From contig NZ_JAVSJA010000001.1 in assembly GCF_032027425.1 (NCBI RefSeq), positions 2,307,501-2,371,500 of the forward strand: 64,000 bases of DNA, written 5' to 3'. Position numbers and translations under genes: made by a program. Positions 1 through 10,786 of the stretch are shown piece by piece. Position 1 is the stretch's first letter. Each line of letters starts with the position of its first letter. The stretch is from Microcystis wesenbergii NRERC-220 (GTDB lineage Bacteria; Cyanobacteriota; Cyanobacteriia; Cyanobacteriales; Microcystaceae). The notes beneath the pieces are model-generated. The model was not told the DNA's origin. It saw nothing but the letters and a program-made list of their open reading frames with translations, and did no database searches.

Positions 1-191
1 AAGATAATCAGTGACTACAATGATCTATTCTGACACGATTTTCGGGGTTGCTGTCGGGTTTGATTCTCTTCACCCCACCTAGCCATTGATAGACTTGAAA
101 GGGTTTTGTCCTTTGCCGAGAGTTTCGGGTTAGGGTTAAGTAAGTGTTTTGGCTCTCTGGCAAGAGTGCCTCTCTTAACTAGGAAATCACC

Positions 192-1034
192 ATGGAACTT
201 TATCAACGAATAGCCGATTTTTATGACTCCTCTAGTGGACTGTGGGAAAGGATTTGGGGCGAACATCTGCACCATGGTTACTACGGTCGGAGTGGCAAGA
301 TTAAACTCGATCGCCGTCAGGCACAAATTGATTTAATAGAAGAATTATTAACTTGGGGAAATGTCACCGGCGCTAATCAGATTCTTGATGTGGGTTGTGG
401 TATTGGTGGCAGTAGCCTTTATCTGGCCGAAAAATTTCACAGCCAAGGGGTGGGGATTACCCTTTCCCCGGTACAAGCCGTTAGAGCCAGCCAAAGAGCG
501 CAAGAGTTCAATTTAGAAAAACAAGTCAGTTTTCTTGTGGCTGATGCCCTAAAAACACCCTTTCCTGACGATAATTTTGATCTGGTCTGGTCATTGGAAA
601 GTGGCGAACATATGCCCGATAAAAGGCAATTTCTGCGGGAATGTTATCGGGTTTTGCAGCCCGGGGGGACTTTTTTGATGGCTACTTGGTGTCATCGTCC
701 GACCACTTCCCTCGCTGGTAATTTAACGGAAGGGGAGATTAGACTATTAAACGAGATTTATCAGGTTTATTGTCTGCCATATGTGATTTCTTTGCCAGAA
801 TACGCCGATATTGCCCGTGAAGTTGGCTTTCAAGACCTAAAAACCGATGATTGGTCCCTATCGGTGGCCGCTTTTTGGGATGTGGTGATTGACTCGGCCC
901 TAACCACAGATGCGATCGCAGGTTTGTTAGCAAGCGGTTACACTACTATCCGAGGGGCATTATCTTTAGGGTTAATGCGGCGCGGTTACGAGTCGGGTTT
1001 AATTCGTTTTGGCTTACTGCAAGGGAAAAAATAA
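192..1034 (+). CDS. SAM-dependent methyltransferase, gamma-tocopherol methyltransferase-like
   Basis: A 280-residue class I methyltransferase. The SAM-binding motif I reads ILDVGCGIGG at about residue 72, followed by an acidic loop and a FDLVWSLESGEHM segment typical of the UbiE/tocopherol methyltransferase group. The N-terminus (YDSSSGLWERIWGEHLHHGYY) is the pattern seen in cyanobacterial gamma-tocopherol C-methyltransferases, which methylate the chromanol ring in the last steps of vitamin E synthesis. The protein is somewhat shorter than the Synechocystis enzyme and has no obvious signal peptide. The ATG at 192 is the natural start. It stands alone, with no operon partner. Other small-molecule methyltransferases share these motifs, so the substrate is inferred. 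Confidence 0.75.
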   Translation: MELYQRIADFYDSSSGLWERIWGEHLHHGYYGRSGKIKLDRRQAQIDLIEELLTWGNVTGANQILDVGCGIGGSSLYLAEKFHSQGVGITLSPVQAVRASQRAQEFNLEKQVSFLVADALKTPFPDDNFDLVWSLESGEHMPDKRQFLRECYRVLQPGGTFLMATWCHRPTTSLAGNLTEGEIRLLNEIYQVYCLPYVISLPEYADIAREVGFQDLKTDDWSLSVAAFWDVVIDSALTTDAIAGLLASGYTTIRGALSLGLMRRGYESGLIRFGLLQGKK

Positions 1035-1312
1035 TCAGCTGGGCCATAATTAAAGTCCAGCGATCCTAGTCTAATTCCCCCTGGCAGCTGCAAAAGTTTT
1101 TTCCTTTCATTCTATTGGCCGAGTTTTTCTTTCGCCAATTCAATTCTGAATTGGCGGCCTCTATAGTTTTCGCAGTAGTCATCAATAAATTTAACTGTTG
1201 GTTGTCCTGGGCGTGGCTTAACCATAGACCACCTCTCGATTTCAGGCTATATATCTTATCTCTCTTCCCCAGACTCCCAGAAGAGCGATATAAAAAATTT
1301 TTGCATCGGGGA

Positions 1313-2479
1313 ATGATAAAGTTAGATAAAAAAATTCAAGACGGTGTGATCAAAGTGAAATTTTCTGCTAGTGCCTATTTTTCCCTGCTGCGCCATTGTG
1401 CCGTTCCTTTGCTGTCGATCGCTACTTTTACGCCAATTCTCTTAACTTATTTAGCCAAGGAAAAACCAGAAACCCCGCAACCGCAAGCAAATCTAGAGAC
1501 TGCTCCCTTCCCTTCCCCTATTATTCCATCTCCGATCGCACCCTTAATCGCGCCATCGCCGAAACTATCCCCCTCTCCCCAATCTTCTGCGACTCCAAAA
1601 TCAGCGCCCTCTCCCCAATCTTCCCCCTCGGAGCCGAAAAAATTAGCGCCATCGGTTCAAACTTCCCCTAATACTTCCCCTAATACTTCCCCCGCTGCCG
1701 CAGTTAAACCGGTGACTAGACAACCCTTAGTGGTTCCCGCTAATTATACGCCGCCGGCCATAGAAATTCGCGTGGCGATCAAAAGGGATGTGGCCAGTGT
1801 TTTGATTGGAGTTAACGGACCGGCGGTGATCACAGATCGCCAAGGTCGCGGTTTAAAAACGATTGCCACTAACGAGGGTTTACCGGTCATTCCAGGTGCC
1901 AATGGCTTAAAAATGGGCGATTTATCGCTGCCAGAGGTGATTTTTGTGCAGCCCACCAGTGCCGATGGTTTAGTTTATGTGGATGATGGTTGGTATCGGG
2001 GCAAAGTGCTGCTGGTTGCCCAAGGCGATCGCTTGTTAGTGGTCAATCATGTTAATTTAGAGGCCTATCTCTATAGTGTGGTGGGTAGTGAAATGCACTC
2101 CACCGCGCCAATGCACGCTTTAAAGGCACAAGCGATCGCCGCTCGTTCCTATGCTCTAGTACATATAATCCGCCCCGCTAATGCTTGGTTTCATCTGGGC
2201 AATAGCCAACGCTGGCAGGTATATAAAGGCATTCGCTCGGAGTATCAATCGACTCACCAGGCGGTTAATGCCACTGCCGGGCAGATTCTCAGTTACAAAG
2301 GGGGTGTAGTCGAGTCTCTTTATGCCGCCACCGATGAAATTGTCGCTTGGGCCCACGGTGGTCGCGGCATGAGTCAAACTGGAGCTTATAAATTAGCGGA
2401 AAAAGGCCTAGATTATCAACAAATTCTCGGTAATTATTATCCCGGAGTTGGTTTAGCCCGTCTAGTTCTACAAAATTAG
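1313..2479 (+). CDS. SpoIID/LytB domain protein with proline/serine-rich linker
   Basis: From the ATG at 1313 the protein has 388 residues. The open frame runs back to a TTG at 1115, but that extension has no family support. A hydrophobic stretch (residues about 22-45) suggests a membrane anchor or signal. It is followed by a low-complexity Pro/Ser/Thr linker of about 65 residues with internal repeats (SPQSS, NTSP). The C-terminal half is a SpoIID/LytB domain with the hallmark EMHSTAPMHALKAQAIAARSYA block and a final GRGMSQTGAYKLAEKG block. SpoIID of Bacillus is a peptidoglycan lytic transglycosylase; in cyanobacteria the domain probably acts on periplasmic wall. Catalytic function is inferred from family membership only. 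Confidence 0.8.
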   Translation: MIKLDKKIQDGVIKVKFSASAYFSLLRHCAVPLLSIATFTPILLTYLAKEKPETPQPQANLETAPFPSPIIPSPIAPLIAPSPKLSPSPQSSATPKSAPSPQSSPSEPKKLAPSVQTSPNTSPNTSPAAAVKPVTRQPLVVPANYTPPAIEIRVAIKRDVASVLIGVNGPAVITDRQGRGLKTIATNEGLPVIPGANGLKMGDLSLPEVIFVQPTSADGLVYVDDGWYRGKVLLVAQGDRLLVVNHVNLEAYLYSVVGSEMHSTAPMHALKAQAIAARSYALVHIIRPANAWFHLGNSQRWQVYKGIRSEYQSTHQAVNATAGQILSYKGGVVESLYAATDEIVAWAHGGRGMSQTGAYKLAEKGLDYQQILGNYYPGVGLARLVLQN

Positions 2480-2566
2480 ATTGATAGGCTTTCTCGATCG
2501 CTGGTGCTAGGCTGTTGACTATCTAAATTACTTGTTAAGACTGTATGGAAGCTCCGGAGCCGGGAG

Positions 2567-2652
2567 AATTGCCAGATTCTGTCTTTTGCACGAGTGCCTG
2601 TTGCCTCTTGCCTTCAGAAGCTGATAACTGATAACTGATCACTGATCACTGA
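2567..2652. repeat. Dispersed intergenic repeat (copy A)
   Basis: A stretch of GATAACTGATAACTGATCACTGATCACTG-type units joined to a segment containing GTGCCTGTTGCCTCTTGCC. The same sequence occurs in reverse orientation at 48965-49033, and parts of it recur near 6291-6330, 7150-7245, 13045-13080, 13185-13217 and 50605-50645. It lies in the gap before metH, where no riboswitch-like fold was recognised. Confidence 0.7.
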
Positions 2653-2726
2653 AATGCCGACCATAGCAGATTTCTAGTAACCGTATTACAATAAACTTTC
2701 AAAATGCTATAGCAGTAAATCTCTCT

Positions 2727-5700
2727 ATGAATAGCCCCTTTCTCGACTACCTCAACGGCCCCAAGCATCCCGTCCTCGTCTTTGATGGGGCGATGGGAAC
2801 TTCCCTACAAAGCCAAAATCTGACGGCCGAGGACTTTGGTGGGGCAGAATACGAAGGGTGTAACGAGTATCTTGTCCATACTAAACCTAGCGCCGTAGCC
2901 AAAGTCCACGAAGCCTTTTTAGCCGTGGGTGCGGATGTGATTGAAACCGACACCTTTGGGGGAACCTCGATAGTTTTAGCCGAGTACGATTTAGCCGATC
3001 AAGCCTATTATCTCAACAAAACCGCCGCCGAACTGGCCAAGGCTTGCGCTAATAAATACTCTACCCCCGAAAAACCCCGTTTTGTGGCGGGTTCCATGGG
3101 GCCGGGGACAAAACTGCCCACTTTGGGTCATATAGACTTTGATACTCTCAAAAATGCCTATGTGGAACAGGTAGAGGGTCTGTACGATGGCGGGGCAGAT
3201 TTATTATTAGTAGAAACCTGTCAGGATGTCCTGCAAATTAAAGCGGCTTTAAATGCTATTGAAGAAGTATTTCAGCAAAAAGGTCAACGATTGCCCCTAA
3301 TGGTTTCGGTGACGATGGAAACCATGGGAACGATGTTAGTAGGAACGGAAATTAACGCCGTTGTCTCTATTTTACAACCCTATAAAATCGATATTTTGGG
3401 ACTTAACTGCGCCACTGGTCCTGATTTGATGAAACCCCATATTAAATATCTCTCGGAAAATTCCCCTTTTATTGTTTCTTGTATTCCTAACGCTGGTTTA
3501 CCGGAAAATGTCGGCGGTCAAGCGCATTATCGCCTCACTCCCGTAGAATTAAAAATGGCTTTAATGCACTTTATCGAAGATTTGGGAGTACAAATTATCG
3601 GCGGTTGTTGTGGTACTCGTCCCGACCATATTCAAGCTTTAGCGGAACTAAGTCAGGGTTTAACTCCGAAATCTCGTCATTATCATTATGAACCCTCCGC
3701 CGCTTCTATCTACAGTACCCAACCCTATATTCAAGATAATTCTTTCCTGATTGTCGGGGAAAAATTAAACGCCAGTGGTTCTAAAAAATGTCGGGAACTG
3801 CTCAATGTTGAAGACTGGGATAGTTTAGTATCTATGGCGAAAGCTCAGGTAAAAGAAGGAGCGCATATTCTCGATGTCAACGTCGATTATGTGGGCCGGG
3901 ATGGGGTGCGCGATATGCACCAATTAGCCTCTCGTTTAGTTAATAATGTCACCCTACCTTTAATGTTAGATTCCACCGAATGGGAAAAAATGGAAGCGGG
4001 GTTAAAAGTAGCGGGGGGTAAATGTATCCTCAACTCTACTAACTACGAAGACGGGGAATCGCGTTTTTATCAAGTCTTGGATTTAGCGAAAAAATACGGC
4101 GCGGGGGTAGTAATTGGAACCATTGATGAAGAAGGAATGGGACGCACTGCCGAGAAAAAATTCCAGATAGCTAAACGGGCCTATTATGCGGCGACAGAAT
4201 ACGGAATTCCTCCCTACGAAATCTTTTTTGATCCTTTAGCTTTACCGATTTCTACCGGTATCGAAGAAGACCGAGAAAATGGCAAGGCTACCATCGAAGC
4301 AATGGGACGAATTCGCCAAGAACTGCCCGAATGTCACATTCTTTTAGGTGTGTCTAATATCTCTTTTGGGTTGAATCCGGCAGCGCGTCAGGTATTAAAT
4401 TCTGTCTTCCTCCACGAAGCGATGCAGGTGGGTATGGATGGCGCAATCGTCAGCGCTAATAAGATTCTTCCTCTGGCAAAAATTGAACCAGAATATCAGC
4501 AAGTTTGTCGGGATTTAATCTATGATAATCGTCGTTTTGATGGCGATATATGTGTTTATGATCCCCTGACCAAGTTAACCGAATTATTTGCGGGTAAAAC
4601 TACTAAAAAAGACCCCTCTAGTAATGCTAATTTACCCGTGGAGGAACGCTTAAAACAGCATATTATTGATGGGGAAAGATTGGGACTGGAAGAGGCTTTA
4701 AAGCAAGCTTTACAGGACTATCCACCCCTAGATATTATTAATATTTTCCTCCTGGATGGGATGAAGGTAGTGGGTGAGTTATTTGGTTCAGGACAAATGC
4801 AGTTACCTTTTGTTCTCCAATCTGCCCAAACTATGAAAGCAGCCGTTGCCTTTTTAGAACCCTTTATGGAGAAAAAAGAGGGTGATAATAATGCCAAAGG
4901 GACTTTTATTATCGCAACAGTTAAAGGGGATGTTCACGATATAGGTAAAAACCTAGTTGATATTATCTTGACCAATAACGGCTATAGGGTGATTAATTTG
5001 GGCATTAAACAACCTGTAGAAAATATCATCGAAGCCTACAAAGAACATAAGGCCGATTGTATCGCCATGAGCGGTTTATTGGTGAAATCGACGGCTTTTA
5101 TGAAGGAAAATCTAGAGGTTTTTAATGAAAAAGGAATCACCGTTCCTGTTATTCTTGGTGGGGCAGCTTTAACTCCCAAATTTGTCCATGATGACTGTCA
5201 AAAAACCTACAAGGGGCAGGTTATCTATGGAAAAGATGCCTTCTCTGACCTGCATTTTATGGATAAATTAATGCCCGCTAAAGCTGGGGGTCAATGGGAT
5301 GATAGCAAAGGCTTTTTAGCGGAGTGTGCCGAGGCAGAAAAAACTACGGTTGTTGCAGAAGAATTAGAGGTTAATCCCGATACTATTTTTACCGATGGAA
5401 CCCTAGACAAAGAATTAGTTATTGATACCCGTCGTTCGGAAGCGGTGGAAGTTGATATTCCCCGACCAACACCGCCCTTCTGGGGTACTAAAATATTAAC
5501 GGCAGCAGAAATTCCCATCGAGGAGGTTTTCTGGTATTTAGACCTACAAGCTTTATTTGTCGGTCAATGGCAATTCCGCAAACCCAAAAGCCAATCGAAG
5601 CAAGAATACGACGAGTTTTTACAGGAAAAAGTTCATCCAATTCTGACAGCATGGAAAGAGAAAATTGTCAAGGAAAATTTACTAAACCCCACATTAATTT

Positions 5701-6290
5701 ATGGTTATTTTCCCTGTCAATCCTCCGGTAATTCCCTCTTAATTTACGATCCCGAATCGATACAAGCGGGCGAAAAACCCGAAAATCTGCAACCGATCGC
5801 CATTTTTGAGTTTCCTCGCCAGAAATCCGCTCGTCGTCTCTGTATTGCTGACTTTTTCGCCCCGCAGGAATCCGGTATTATCGACGTTTTCCCGATGCAA
5901 GCGGTGACAGTGGGGGAAATCGCCACGGAATACGCTAAATCTCTCTTTGATGCCAACGAATATACTGAATACCTCTATTATCACGGCATGGCTGTCCAAA
6001 CCGCCGAAGCCATGGCCGAATGGACCCACACCCGCATCCGTCGCGAGTTAGGTTTCGCAGAGTTCGATCCCGATAATATCCGCGATATACTGCAACAGCG
6101 TTACCAGGGTTCTCGCTATAGTTTCGGCTATCCCGCTTGTCCCAATATTCAGGACCAATACAAGCAATTAGATCTGTTAGGATGCGATCGCATTGGGATG
6201 TCTATGGACGAAAGCGAACAATTGTACCCAGAACAATCCACCACCGCCATCATCACCTATCACCCCACTGCTAAATACTTTAGTACCTAA
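2727..6290 (+). CDS. metH: Cobalamin-dependent methionine synthase
   Basis: A 1187-residue protein with all four MetH modules in order. The homocysteine-binding barrel (about 1-330) has zinc-ligand cysteines visible in GLNCATGP and IIGGCCGT. The methyltetrahydrofolate (pterin) domain begins around residue 345 with [13 protein letters not shown]. The B12 cap and Rossmann domain has the axial-histidine motif GDVHDIG near residue 734. The C-terminal SAM-binding reactivation domain starts around residue 870. It transfers methyl from 5-methyl-THF to homocysteine to make methionine. Length is typical for the family. It is transcribed alone, between repeat-filled gaps. Confidence 0.97.
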   Translation: MNSPFLDYLNGPKHPVLVFDGAMGTSLQSQNLTAEDFGGAEYEGCNEYLVHTKPSAVAKVHEAFLAVGADVIETDTFGGTSIVLAEYDLADQAYYLNKTAAELAKACANKYSTPEKPRFVAGSMGPGTKLPTLGHIDFDTLKNAYVEQVEGLYDGGADLLLVETCQDVLQIKAALNAIEEVFQQKGQRLPLMVSVTMETMGTMLVGTEINAVVSILQPYKIDILGLNCATGPDLMKPHIKYLSENSPFIVSCIPNAGLPENVGGQAHYRLTPVELKMALMHFIEDLGVQIIGGCCGTRPDHIQALAELSQGLTPKSRHYHYEPSAASIYSTQPYIQDNSFLIVGEKLNASGSKKCRELLNVEDWDSLVSMAKAQVKEGAHILDVNVDYVGRDGVRDMHQLASRLVNNVTLPLMLDSTEWEKMEAGLKVAGGKCILNSTNYEDGESRFYQVLDLAKKYGAGVVIGTIDEEGMGRTAEKKFQIAKRAYYAATEYGIPPYEIFFDPLALPISTGIEEDRENGKATIEAMGRIRQELPECHILLGVSNISFGLNPAARQVLNSVFLHEAMQVGMDGAIVSANKILPLAKIEPEYQQVCRDLIYDNRRFDGDICVYDPLTKLTELFAGKTTKKDPSSNANLPVEERLKQHIIDGERLGLEEALKQALQDYPPLDIINIFLLDGMKVVGELFGSGQMQLPFVLQSAQTMKAAVAFLEPFMEKKEGDNNAKGTFIIATVKGDVHDIGKNLVDIILTNNGYRVINLGIKQPVENIIEAYKEHKADCIAMSGLLVKSTAFMKENLEVFNEKGITVPVILGGAALTPKFVHDDCQKTYKGQVIYGKDAFSDLHFMDKLMPAKAGGQWDDSKGFLAECAEAEKTTVVAEELEVNPDTIFTDGTLDKELVIDTRRSEAVEVDIPRPTPPFWGTKILTAAEIPIEEVFWYLDLQALFVGQWQFRKPKSQSKQEYDEFLQEKVHPILTAWKEKIVKENLLNPTLIYGYFPCQSSGNSLLIYDPESIQAGEKPENLQPIAIFEFPRQKSARRLCIADFFAPQESGIIDVFPMQAVTVGEIATEYAKSLFDANEYTEYLYYHGMAVQTAEAMAEWTHTRIRRELGFAEFDPDNIRDILQQRYQGSRYSFGYPACPNIQDQYKQLDLLGCDRIGMSMDESEQLYPEQSTTAIITYHPTAKYFST

Positions 6291-6453
6291 TCAGTGATCA
6301 GTTATCAGTGATCAGTTATCAGTGATTCAGTTATCAGGTGTGAGTTTTTATCGGTAAAACCCCACACCCCACACCCCACACCCTACACCCCGCACCCCAC
6401 ACCCCACACCCTACACCCTACACCCAGGAAAAACTTTTTGCCGCAAACCCTAA
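6291..6453. repeat. MITE-like repeat block with tandem CCCCACA heptamers
   Basis: First come TCAGTGATCAGTTATCAGTG-type units, then about nine CCCCACA/CCCTACA heptamers (6359-6424). It ends in AAAAACTTTTTGCCGCAAACCCTAATTA. That terminal sequence also bounds the repeat at 14591-14811 and resembles the ends of the one at 37691-37862. The minus strand carries many GGGG/GGG runs separated by TGT and could form a G-quadruplex. The repeat end supplies the TAA stop codon of the gene at 6454. Confidence 0.7.
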
Positions 6454-7140
6454 TTAGGGCAGCCATTCCAGTAAAATTCCCACGGAGCTATCTTTACGCG
6501 CGCGGGAATTTTGGGCTTGAATATCGGCAGCTAAACGTAAATTAGAGGTAATCGCATAACCAACCGAAAGAGTAGTTAATCCCACCTCGTTAGCACCCCC
6601 CGGGGAGATAAAACTCTGACTGACGGTGATATCTGCTGCCCCCGTGCGAGAAAGGGCTAATTTGAGCTTTAATCCTAAGTTAAGCCCATCGGTGCTGTAA
6701 TTTCCCGTTTGAATGTAACGATAGCCCACCATGGGAGCCAGATTGACATAATCACCCAAAGGGAGGAGATAGTATTGTAAATTTGCTCCTATTGCCGTCC
6801 TTTTGCCGTTAAAAGCCGTCTGATAATCGCCGCTTAGGGTTAAACTGGTTTGACCGAAAAACACATCTTCTACCCCCAAAATCACGCCACTGGAATTATC
6901 GGTAGAAGGAAACTCTGCATATCCTAAACGGATACGAGTGCGAAAACTAGGATCGCGGCGAATATCTTCGGCGATATCGGGTATTTTTTCTAACCAACGC
7001 TCTAAAACCGGGCTTTCTTGCCGAATTTTCGGGTCTAGGTCTAACTCCGTTTCTGCCCACACCGGACTAATCGCCCCCCATAATAAACCAAGAGCGATCG
7101 CATTTACAGAACAGCAAGAGAGCTTAAACATGATCTGCAT
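6454..7140 (-). CDS. Predicted outer-membrane-type beta-rich protein
   Basis: About 228 residues from the ATG at 7140; a second ATG at 7131 is also possible, and the upstream TTG at 7149 is less likely. The N-terminus is a signal peptide (hydrophobic run AIALGLLWGAISPVWA ending at an A-x-A-like site). The mature part alternates polar and hydrophobic residues with many glycines and aromatics (GDYQTAFNG, NLQYYLLPLGDYVNLAPMVGYRY), as in small outer-membrane beta-barrels. No catalytic motif is seen and I do not recognise a named family. The stop codon is formed at the edge of the adjoining repeat. Localisation is inferred from composition. Confidence 0.7.
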   Translation of the reverse strand: MQIMFKLSCCSVNAIALGLLWGAISPVWAETELDLDPKIRQESPVLERWLEKIPDIAEDIRRDPSFRTRIRLGYAEFPSTDNSSGVILGVEDVFFGQTSLTLSGDYQTAFNGKRTAIGANLQYYLLPLGDYVNLAPMVGYRYIQTGNYSTDGLNLGLKLKLALSRTGAADITVSQSFISPGGANEVGLTTLSVGYAITSNLRLAADIQAQNSRARKDSSVGILLEWLP

Positions 7141-7335
7141 TATACCCAAGGAGGCAGGGGGCAGGAGGCAAGAGGCAAGAGAAAGAATCTGGCAATAAAG
7201 CCTTTAGCTTAACAAATTACTGGTTACTGTTTACTGATCACTGAAAAGCCAGCACTCCCCCAAAGGTTACAATAAAAATAAAGATTCAGATTCCCCGTTA
7301 TTCTTGAGAGGACGGGGGCAGTAGGAGCAGCCATA

Positions 7336-8640
7336 GTGGTCAGAATATTAAAACTTTCGCAATTAAGTAGCGCGGAACGGGCAAAACTTCAGAAAAGAGC
7401 CGAGTTAGATATTGATAACGCCCTCAAAGTCGCTCAAACGGTGATAGAAACCATCCGGGAGCGGGGGGATGCCGGCGTTGTGGACTATGTGCGGCGTTTT
7501 GACTACGAAGGTGCAACGGTAGAAAATATCAAAGTCAGCGAGGCAGAATTTGAGCAGGCTTTTCAGTTAATTGAACCGGAAGTAAAAACCGCCATTGAAC
7601 AGGCTTTCCGGAATATTCAAGAGGTACATCGTCGCCAAATGCCGGAAGAAATGCAACTGGCAGAAATTGAAACCGGTGTCTTTGCTGGCGAAAAAATCTC
7701 TCCTATCCCCAATGTGGGTTTATACGTTCCCCGGGGCCGCGGTGCTTTTCCTTCGATGATGTTAATGTTAGCTATACCGGCAATGGTGGCAGGAGTGGAA
7801 AGAGTTGTCGTTTGCACTCCCCCCGATAAACAGGGCAACGTGGAACCCGTTTCTCTGGTGGCGGCGCGCATGGCTGGAGTCAGAGAAATTTATAAGTTAG
7901 GTGGCGTACAAGCGATCGCCGCTTTAGCTTTGGGAACAAAAAATATCAAAAGGGTTGACAAAATTACCGGTCCGTGCAGCGTCTATGGGGCGGCGGCCAA
8001 GCGGTTACTGTTCGGTACTGTGGATGTGGGTTTACCGGCAGGTCCGAGTGAGTCGATAGTTTTGGGCGATGAGTCCACCGATGCCCGTTTAGCGGCCTTG
8101 GATTTATTAATTGAAGCGGAACACGGGGCGGATTCGGCGGCTTTATTAGTCACCCACTGTGAAGATTTAGCGATCGCTGCTAGTGAATATGCTCAGGAAT
8201 ACCTGCAAAAACTCCCGGATTGGCGACGGGAATTCTGTGAGGCGGGTTTAGCCGCCTATGGGGGCATAATTTTAACCGATAGTTTGCAGCAATCCCTCGA
8301 TTTTGTCAATGAGTACGCCCCGGAACATCTCGAGGTTTTAGTTAGTAATCCTTTTGCCATTCTGGGCAAGATTAAAAATGCTGGCGAAATTCTCCTAGGA
8401 AATCATACTCCTTCCTCTATGGCTACCTACGCCATCGGAGTCAATGCTGTGCTGCCGACAGGAAGTTTTGCCCGTTCCTATTCGGCGGTTTCGGTTTATG
8501 ATTTTCTCAAGCGCTCCACTTTGGCTTATGTCACCCCTGAAGGCTTTGAAAAGTTAAAAGAAACCACGAAAACTTTAGCCGAGTACGAGGGTTTTCCCGC
8601 CCATAAATTAGCAATTCAACAGAGGGAAATTTTACTCTAA
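7336..8640 (+). CDS. hisD: Histidinol dehydrogenase
   Basis: A 434-residue protein matching HisD along its length. It carries the conserved stretches VPRGRGAFPSMMLMLAIPA, KLGGVQAIAALALGT and VDKITGPCSVYGAAAKRLLFG, and later EHGADSAALLVT and YAPEHLEVLV with the zinc-ligand and catalytic residues. It catalyses the last two oxidations of histidine biosynthesis (L-histidinol to L-histidine, NAD+-dependent). The start is a GTG at 7336 preceded by AGGAG at about 7323-7327. No other his genes are adjacent, which is normal in cyanobacteria where his genes are scattered. Confidence 0.96.
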   Translation: MVRILKLSQLSSAERAKLQKRAELDIDNALKVAQTVIETIRERGDAGVVDYVRRFDYEGATVENIKVSEAEFEQAFQLIEPEVKTAIEQAFRNIQEVHRRQMPEEMQLAEIETGVFAGEKISPIPNVGLYVPRGRGAFPSMMLMLAIPAMVAGVERVVVCTPPDKQGNVEPVSLVAARMAGVREIYKLGGVQAIAALALGTKNIKRVDKITGPCSVYGAAAKRLLFGTVDVGLPAGPSESIVLGDESTDARLAALDLLIEAEHGADSAALLVTHCEDLAIAASEYAQEYLQKLPDWRREFCEAGLAAYGGIILTDSLQQSLDFVNEYAPEHLEVLVSNPFAILGKIKNAGEILLGNHTPSSMATYAIGVNAVLPTGSFARSYSAVSVYDFLKRSTLAYVTPEGFEKLKETTKTLAEYEGFPAHKLAIQQREILL

Positions 8641-9092
8641 ATACAGGGAATAGGAAACGGGGAATAACTCTGATTTATTATCCTGTCTCCTAGGGTGTAT
8701 CTCATTTTTGTCAATCTACTAATTTGGTATTTTTCAGGGGAAACTTTCTCCTAAAATTGGACGTTACTTTTAGTTTTATCACTCAATCCAAGCTTTTGGG
8801 GGGTAGAACCCCCCAAACCCCCCGTTGGGGGCGTAGGGTTGATTCAAGGTAGGGTTGATTCAAGGTAGGGTTGATTCATGAATCAACCCTACCCCGTTGG
8901 GGGCGTGGTGCCGCCCCCAAACCCCGGAGCGCATTAGCTTTTCGGTGGGATGCTTACACGCGATTGTTCATATTTTTGTACTAATTTAAGAGTCACTGAT
9001 AATTGCTGATTGTCGGTATTTCTGCAAATGTGGGATGCACCCCGTCTCCTATCTGGTACTATGATAAGAGCAGAGAATCAGGCAAGCATTTT
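8641..9092. repeat. Repeat-filled gap: palindromes and inverted repeats
   Basis: No gene was seen apart from weak frames. 8788-8926 holds GC-rich inverted segments (GGGGGGTAGAACCCCCC, GTTGGGGGCG twice) and three direct copies of a TAGGGTTGATTCA unit. The last copy becomes a perfect 28-bp palindrome at 8865-8892. 8925-9040 is the reverse complement of the segment at about 28899-29005 (shared words CGCATTAGCTTTTCGGTGGG and GATTGTCGGTATTTCTGCAA). Confidence 0.75.
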
Positions 9093-9428
9093 ATGAAAAA
9101 AGTAATTGTTATTTTAATTCTGGGTTTTCTGAGCGAACAAATATCAATAAAATCACCAATTTCTGGCAATCAAACCCTCAATAATTTAGCCGTAGCTAAC
9201 AACAATAATCGTCCCACTCCCCAGAAAAAACCTAGTCCTTCTCCACAGTTTCGGTGCGATGGTAGAACTCACTGTTCCCAGATGATATCCTGTGCAGAAG
9301 CGACTTTTTTCTTGAGAAATTGCCCCAATGTCAAAATGGATGGAGACGGTGATGGAGTTCCCTGTGAAAGTCAATGGTGTGGAAAAAAATCCTCAGAAAA
9401 ATGTTGGGAAAGTTTTCCAGATAACTAA
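9093..9428 (+). CDS. Secreted excalibur-domain (calcium-binding) protein
   Basis: A 111-residue protein from the ATG at 9093. The frame extends upstream to a TTG, but that part is repeat sequence and is rejected. A short hydrophobic N-terminus (KKVIVILILGFLSEQI) looks like a signal peptide. The C-terminal 45 residues form an excalibur domain: three spaced cysteines (HCSQMISCAEATFFLRNCPN), then the DGDGDGVPCES calcium-loop-like motif. In other bacteria the domain is attached to secreted nucleases or surface proteins; here it is essentially alone. Function is unknown; extracellular location and metal binding are inferred. Confidence 0.8.
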   Translation: MKKVIVILILGFLSEQISIKSPISGNQTLNNLAVANNNNRPTPQKKPSPSPQFRCDGRTHCSQMISCAEATFFLRNCPNVKMDGDGDGVPCESQWCGKKSSEKCWESFPDN

Positions 9429-9479
9429 TTTTGTTTCCTCACCCCAATTCTCTCACTTAAAGAATCGGGGTAAAAACAA

Positions 9480-10553
9480 TCAAGAAGCAGTAATCACGGG
9501 AGAATTAAGATATTGATAATTCCAGTCCGATTGTTGCCAAACGCGACCATCAAGGGCAATTTGTTCGATTAAACTAGCTAATCGTAAAGCTTTTAAAGCT
9601 TGTTCCCCACCGACAGAAGGTTGGTCCCCACCGCGCACACAATGAACAAAATGTTCTAATTCCGCGTGTAGAGGTTCAATATTGCTGGTATAAACCTTTT
9701 CAATTAAACCATCTTGACGGTAGAGAACTTGACCGTAATCGGTGCTATAGTTAGCGGTGGTTTGCCGGTGAATGAGGATTTCATTATTGAGAAAATCCGC
9801 TTCCGTGAGAGAATTTTTACAGTGGGCCGCTAAACGGCGAATCTTGCGATGAGTCACCTTACTAGCGGTTAAATTAGCCACCACTCCATTACTAAAACCA
9901 AGGGTTGCAGTGACATAATCGAGATAACCGGAATCAGTGGCAGCGCGACTACCACTAGCGGTTAATTTCACCACGGGAGCGGCGACTAATTCTAAAATTA
10001 AATCTATATCGTGGATCATTAAATCTAACACCACCGACACATCATTAGCGCGTTGGGAATAGGGACTCATGCGATGGGATTCAATCGCTAAAATCTCCTC
10101 GGTTTTCAAGACCTTCGATAACTCTTGGAAAGCGGGATTAAAACGCTCGATATGACCCACTTGCAGAATACAATCGTGATCGGCTGCTGCGTTGACTAAA
10201 GATTCCGCTTCACTAATACTAGCGGCGATCGGTTTCTCGATCAAGGTATGTACTCCCCCTTGCAGACAGTCCATCCCGACTCGATGGTGTAACCGCGTGG
10301 GGACAGCGATACAAACCGCATCTACCCTAGGTAAGAGATCTAAATAATTTTCAAAAAAACGGACTCGGTATTTACTGGCAGTTTCCAGTCCCTTTTCGAC
10401 GTTGACATCGGCCACCCCGACGAATTCCACGTCTTTTAATAAACTCAGGATGCGACTATGGTGTTGTCCCATGTTACCGACCCCGATAATCCCGACTTTA
10501 ATCGGTTTGAGTTGATTTCTGTTACCCGGAAAGTTTGCTGGTTGATTGGACAT
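9480..10553 (-). CDS. Gfo/Idh/MocA family NAD(P)-dependent oxidoreductase
   Basis: The ATG at 10553 has AGGAG about 10 bases upstream and gives 357 residues. An in-frame ATG at 10622 would add 23 residues but lacks a ribosome-binding site. An N-terminal Rossmann fold (VGIIGVGNMGQHH) is followed by the family signature EKPIAAS and a C-terminal alpha/beta domain with the substrate-binding DLMIHDIDLI segment. Members oxidise or reduce sugars, UDP-sugars or inositols, or act on bilins. The sequence looks closer to UDP-GlcNAc 3-dehydrogenase-type members than to biliverdin reductase, but the substrate cannot be fixed. It is transcribed away from aroK. Confidence 0.85.
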   Translation of the reverse strand: MSNQPANFPGNRNQLKPIKVGIIGVGNMGQHHSRILSLLKDVEFVGVADVNVEKGLETASKYRVRFFENYLDLLPRVDAVCIAVPTRLHHRVGMDCLQGGVHTLIEKPIAASISEAESLVNAAADHDCILQVGHIERFNPAFQELSKVLKTEEILAIESHRMSPYSQRANDVSVVLDLMIHDIDLILELVAAPVVKLTASGSRAATDSGYLDYVTATLGFSNGVVANLTASKVTHRKIRRLAAHCKNSLTEADFLNNEILIHRQTTANYSTDYGQVLYRQDGLIEKVYTSNIEPLHAELEHFVHCVRGGDQPSVGGEQALKALRLASLIEQIALDGRVWQQSDWNYQYLNSPVITAS

Positions 10554-10786
10554 GAATTTTAGACTCCTGTGTTCACACTCCTCACACCACTTGATTAAAT
10601 TAATCAAGCTGATTTTGTCCATTAATTACCAAGATGGTATCATGGTTATCCAGATTCTGACACGATGTCGGTGTCAATGGGGGTTCTGAGAAGATTTTCT
10701 GATTTCATCTCGCGGTTTTTACTCCCAAATGCTTATCAAAACATCGTCCCTGAGTAGCGAGGACTACATTCAGCTAAATTTTAACT

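Noticed and set aside
1115-1312. Longer N-terminus of the SpoIID/LytB protein from a TTG
   Set aside because: No ribosome-binding site and no family-like sequence; the ATG at 1313 precedes the natural membrane anchor.
2480-2726. Possible cobalamin or SAM riboswitch before metH
   Set aside because: The gap is mostly dispersed repeat; no B12-box-like or SAM-box pattern was recognised.
9003-9092. Upstream extension of the excalibur protein
   Set aside because: These codons belong to a dispersed repeat also found at 28.9 kb, and the ATG at 9093 gives a proper signal peptide.
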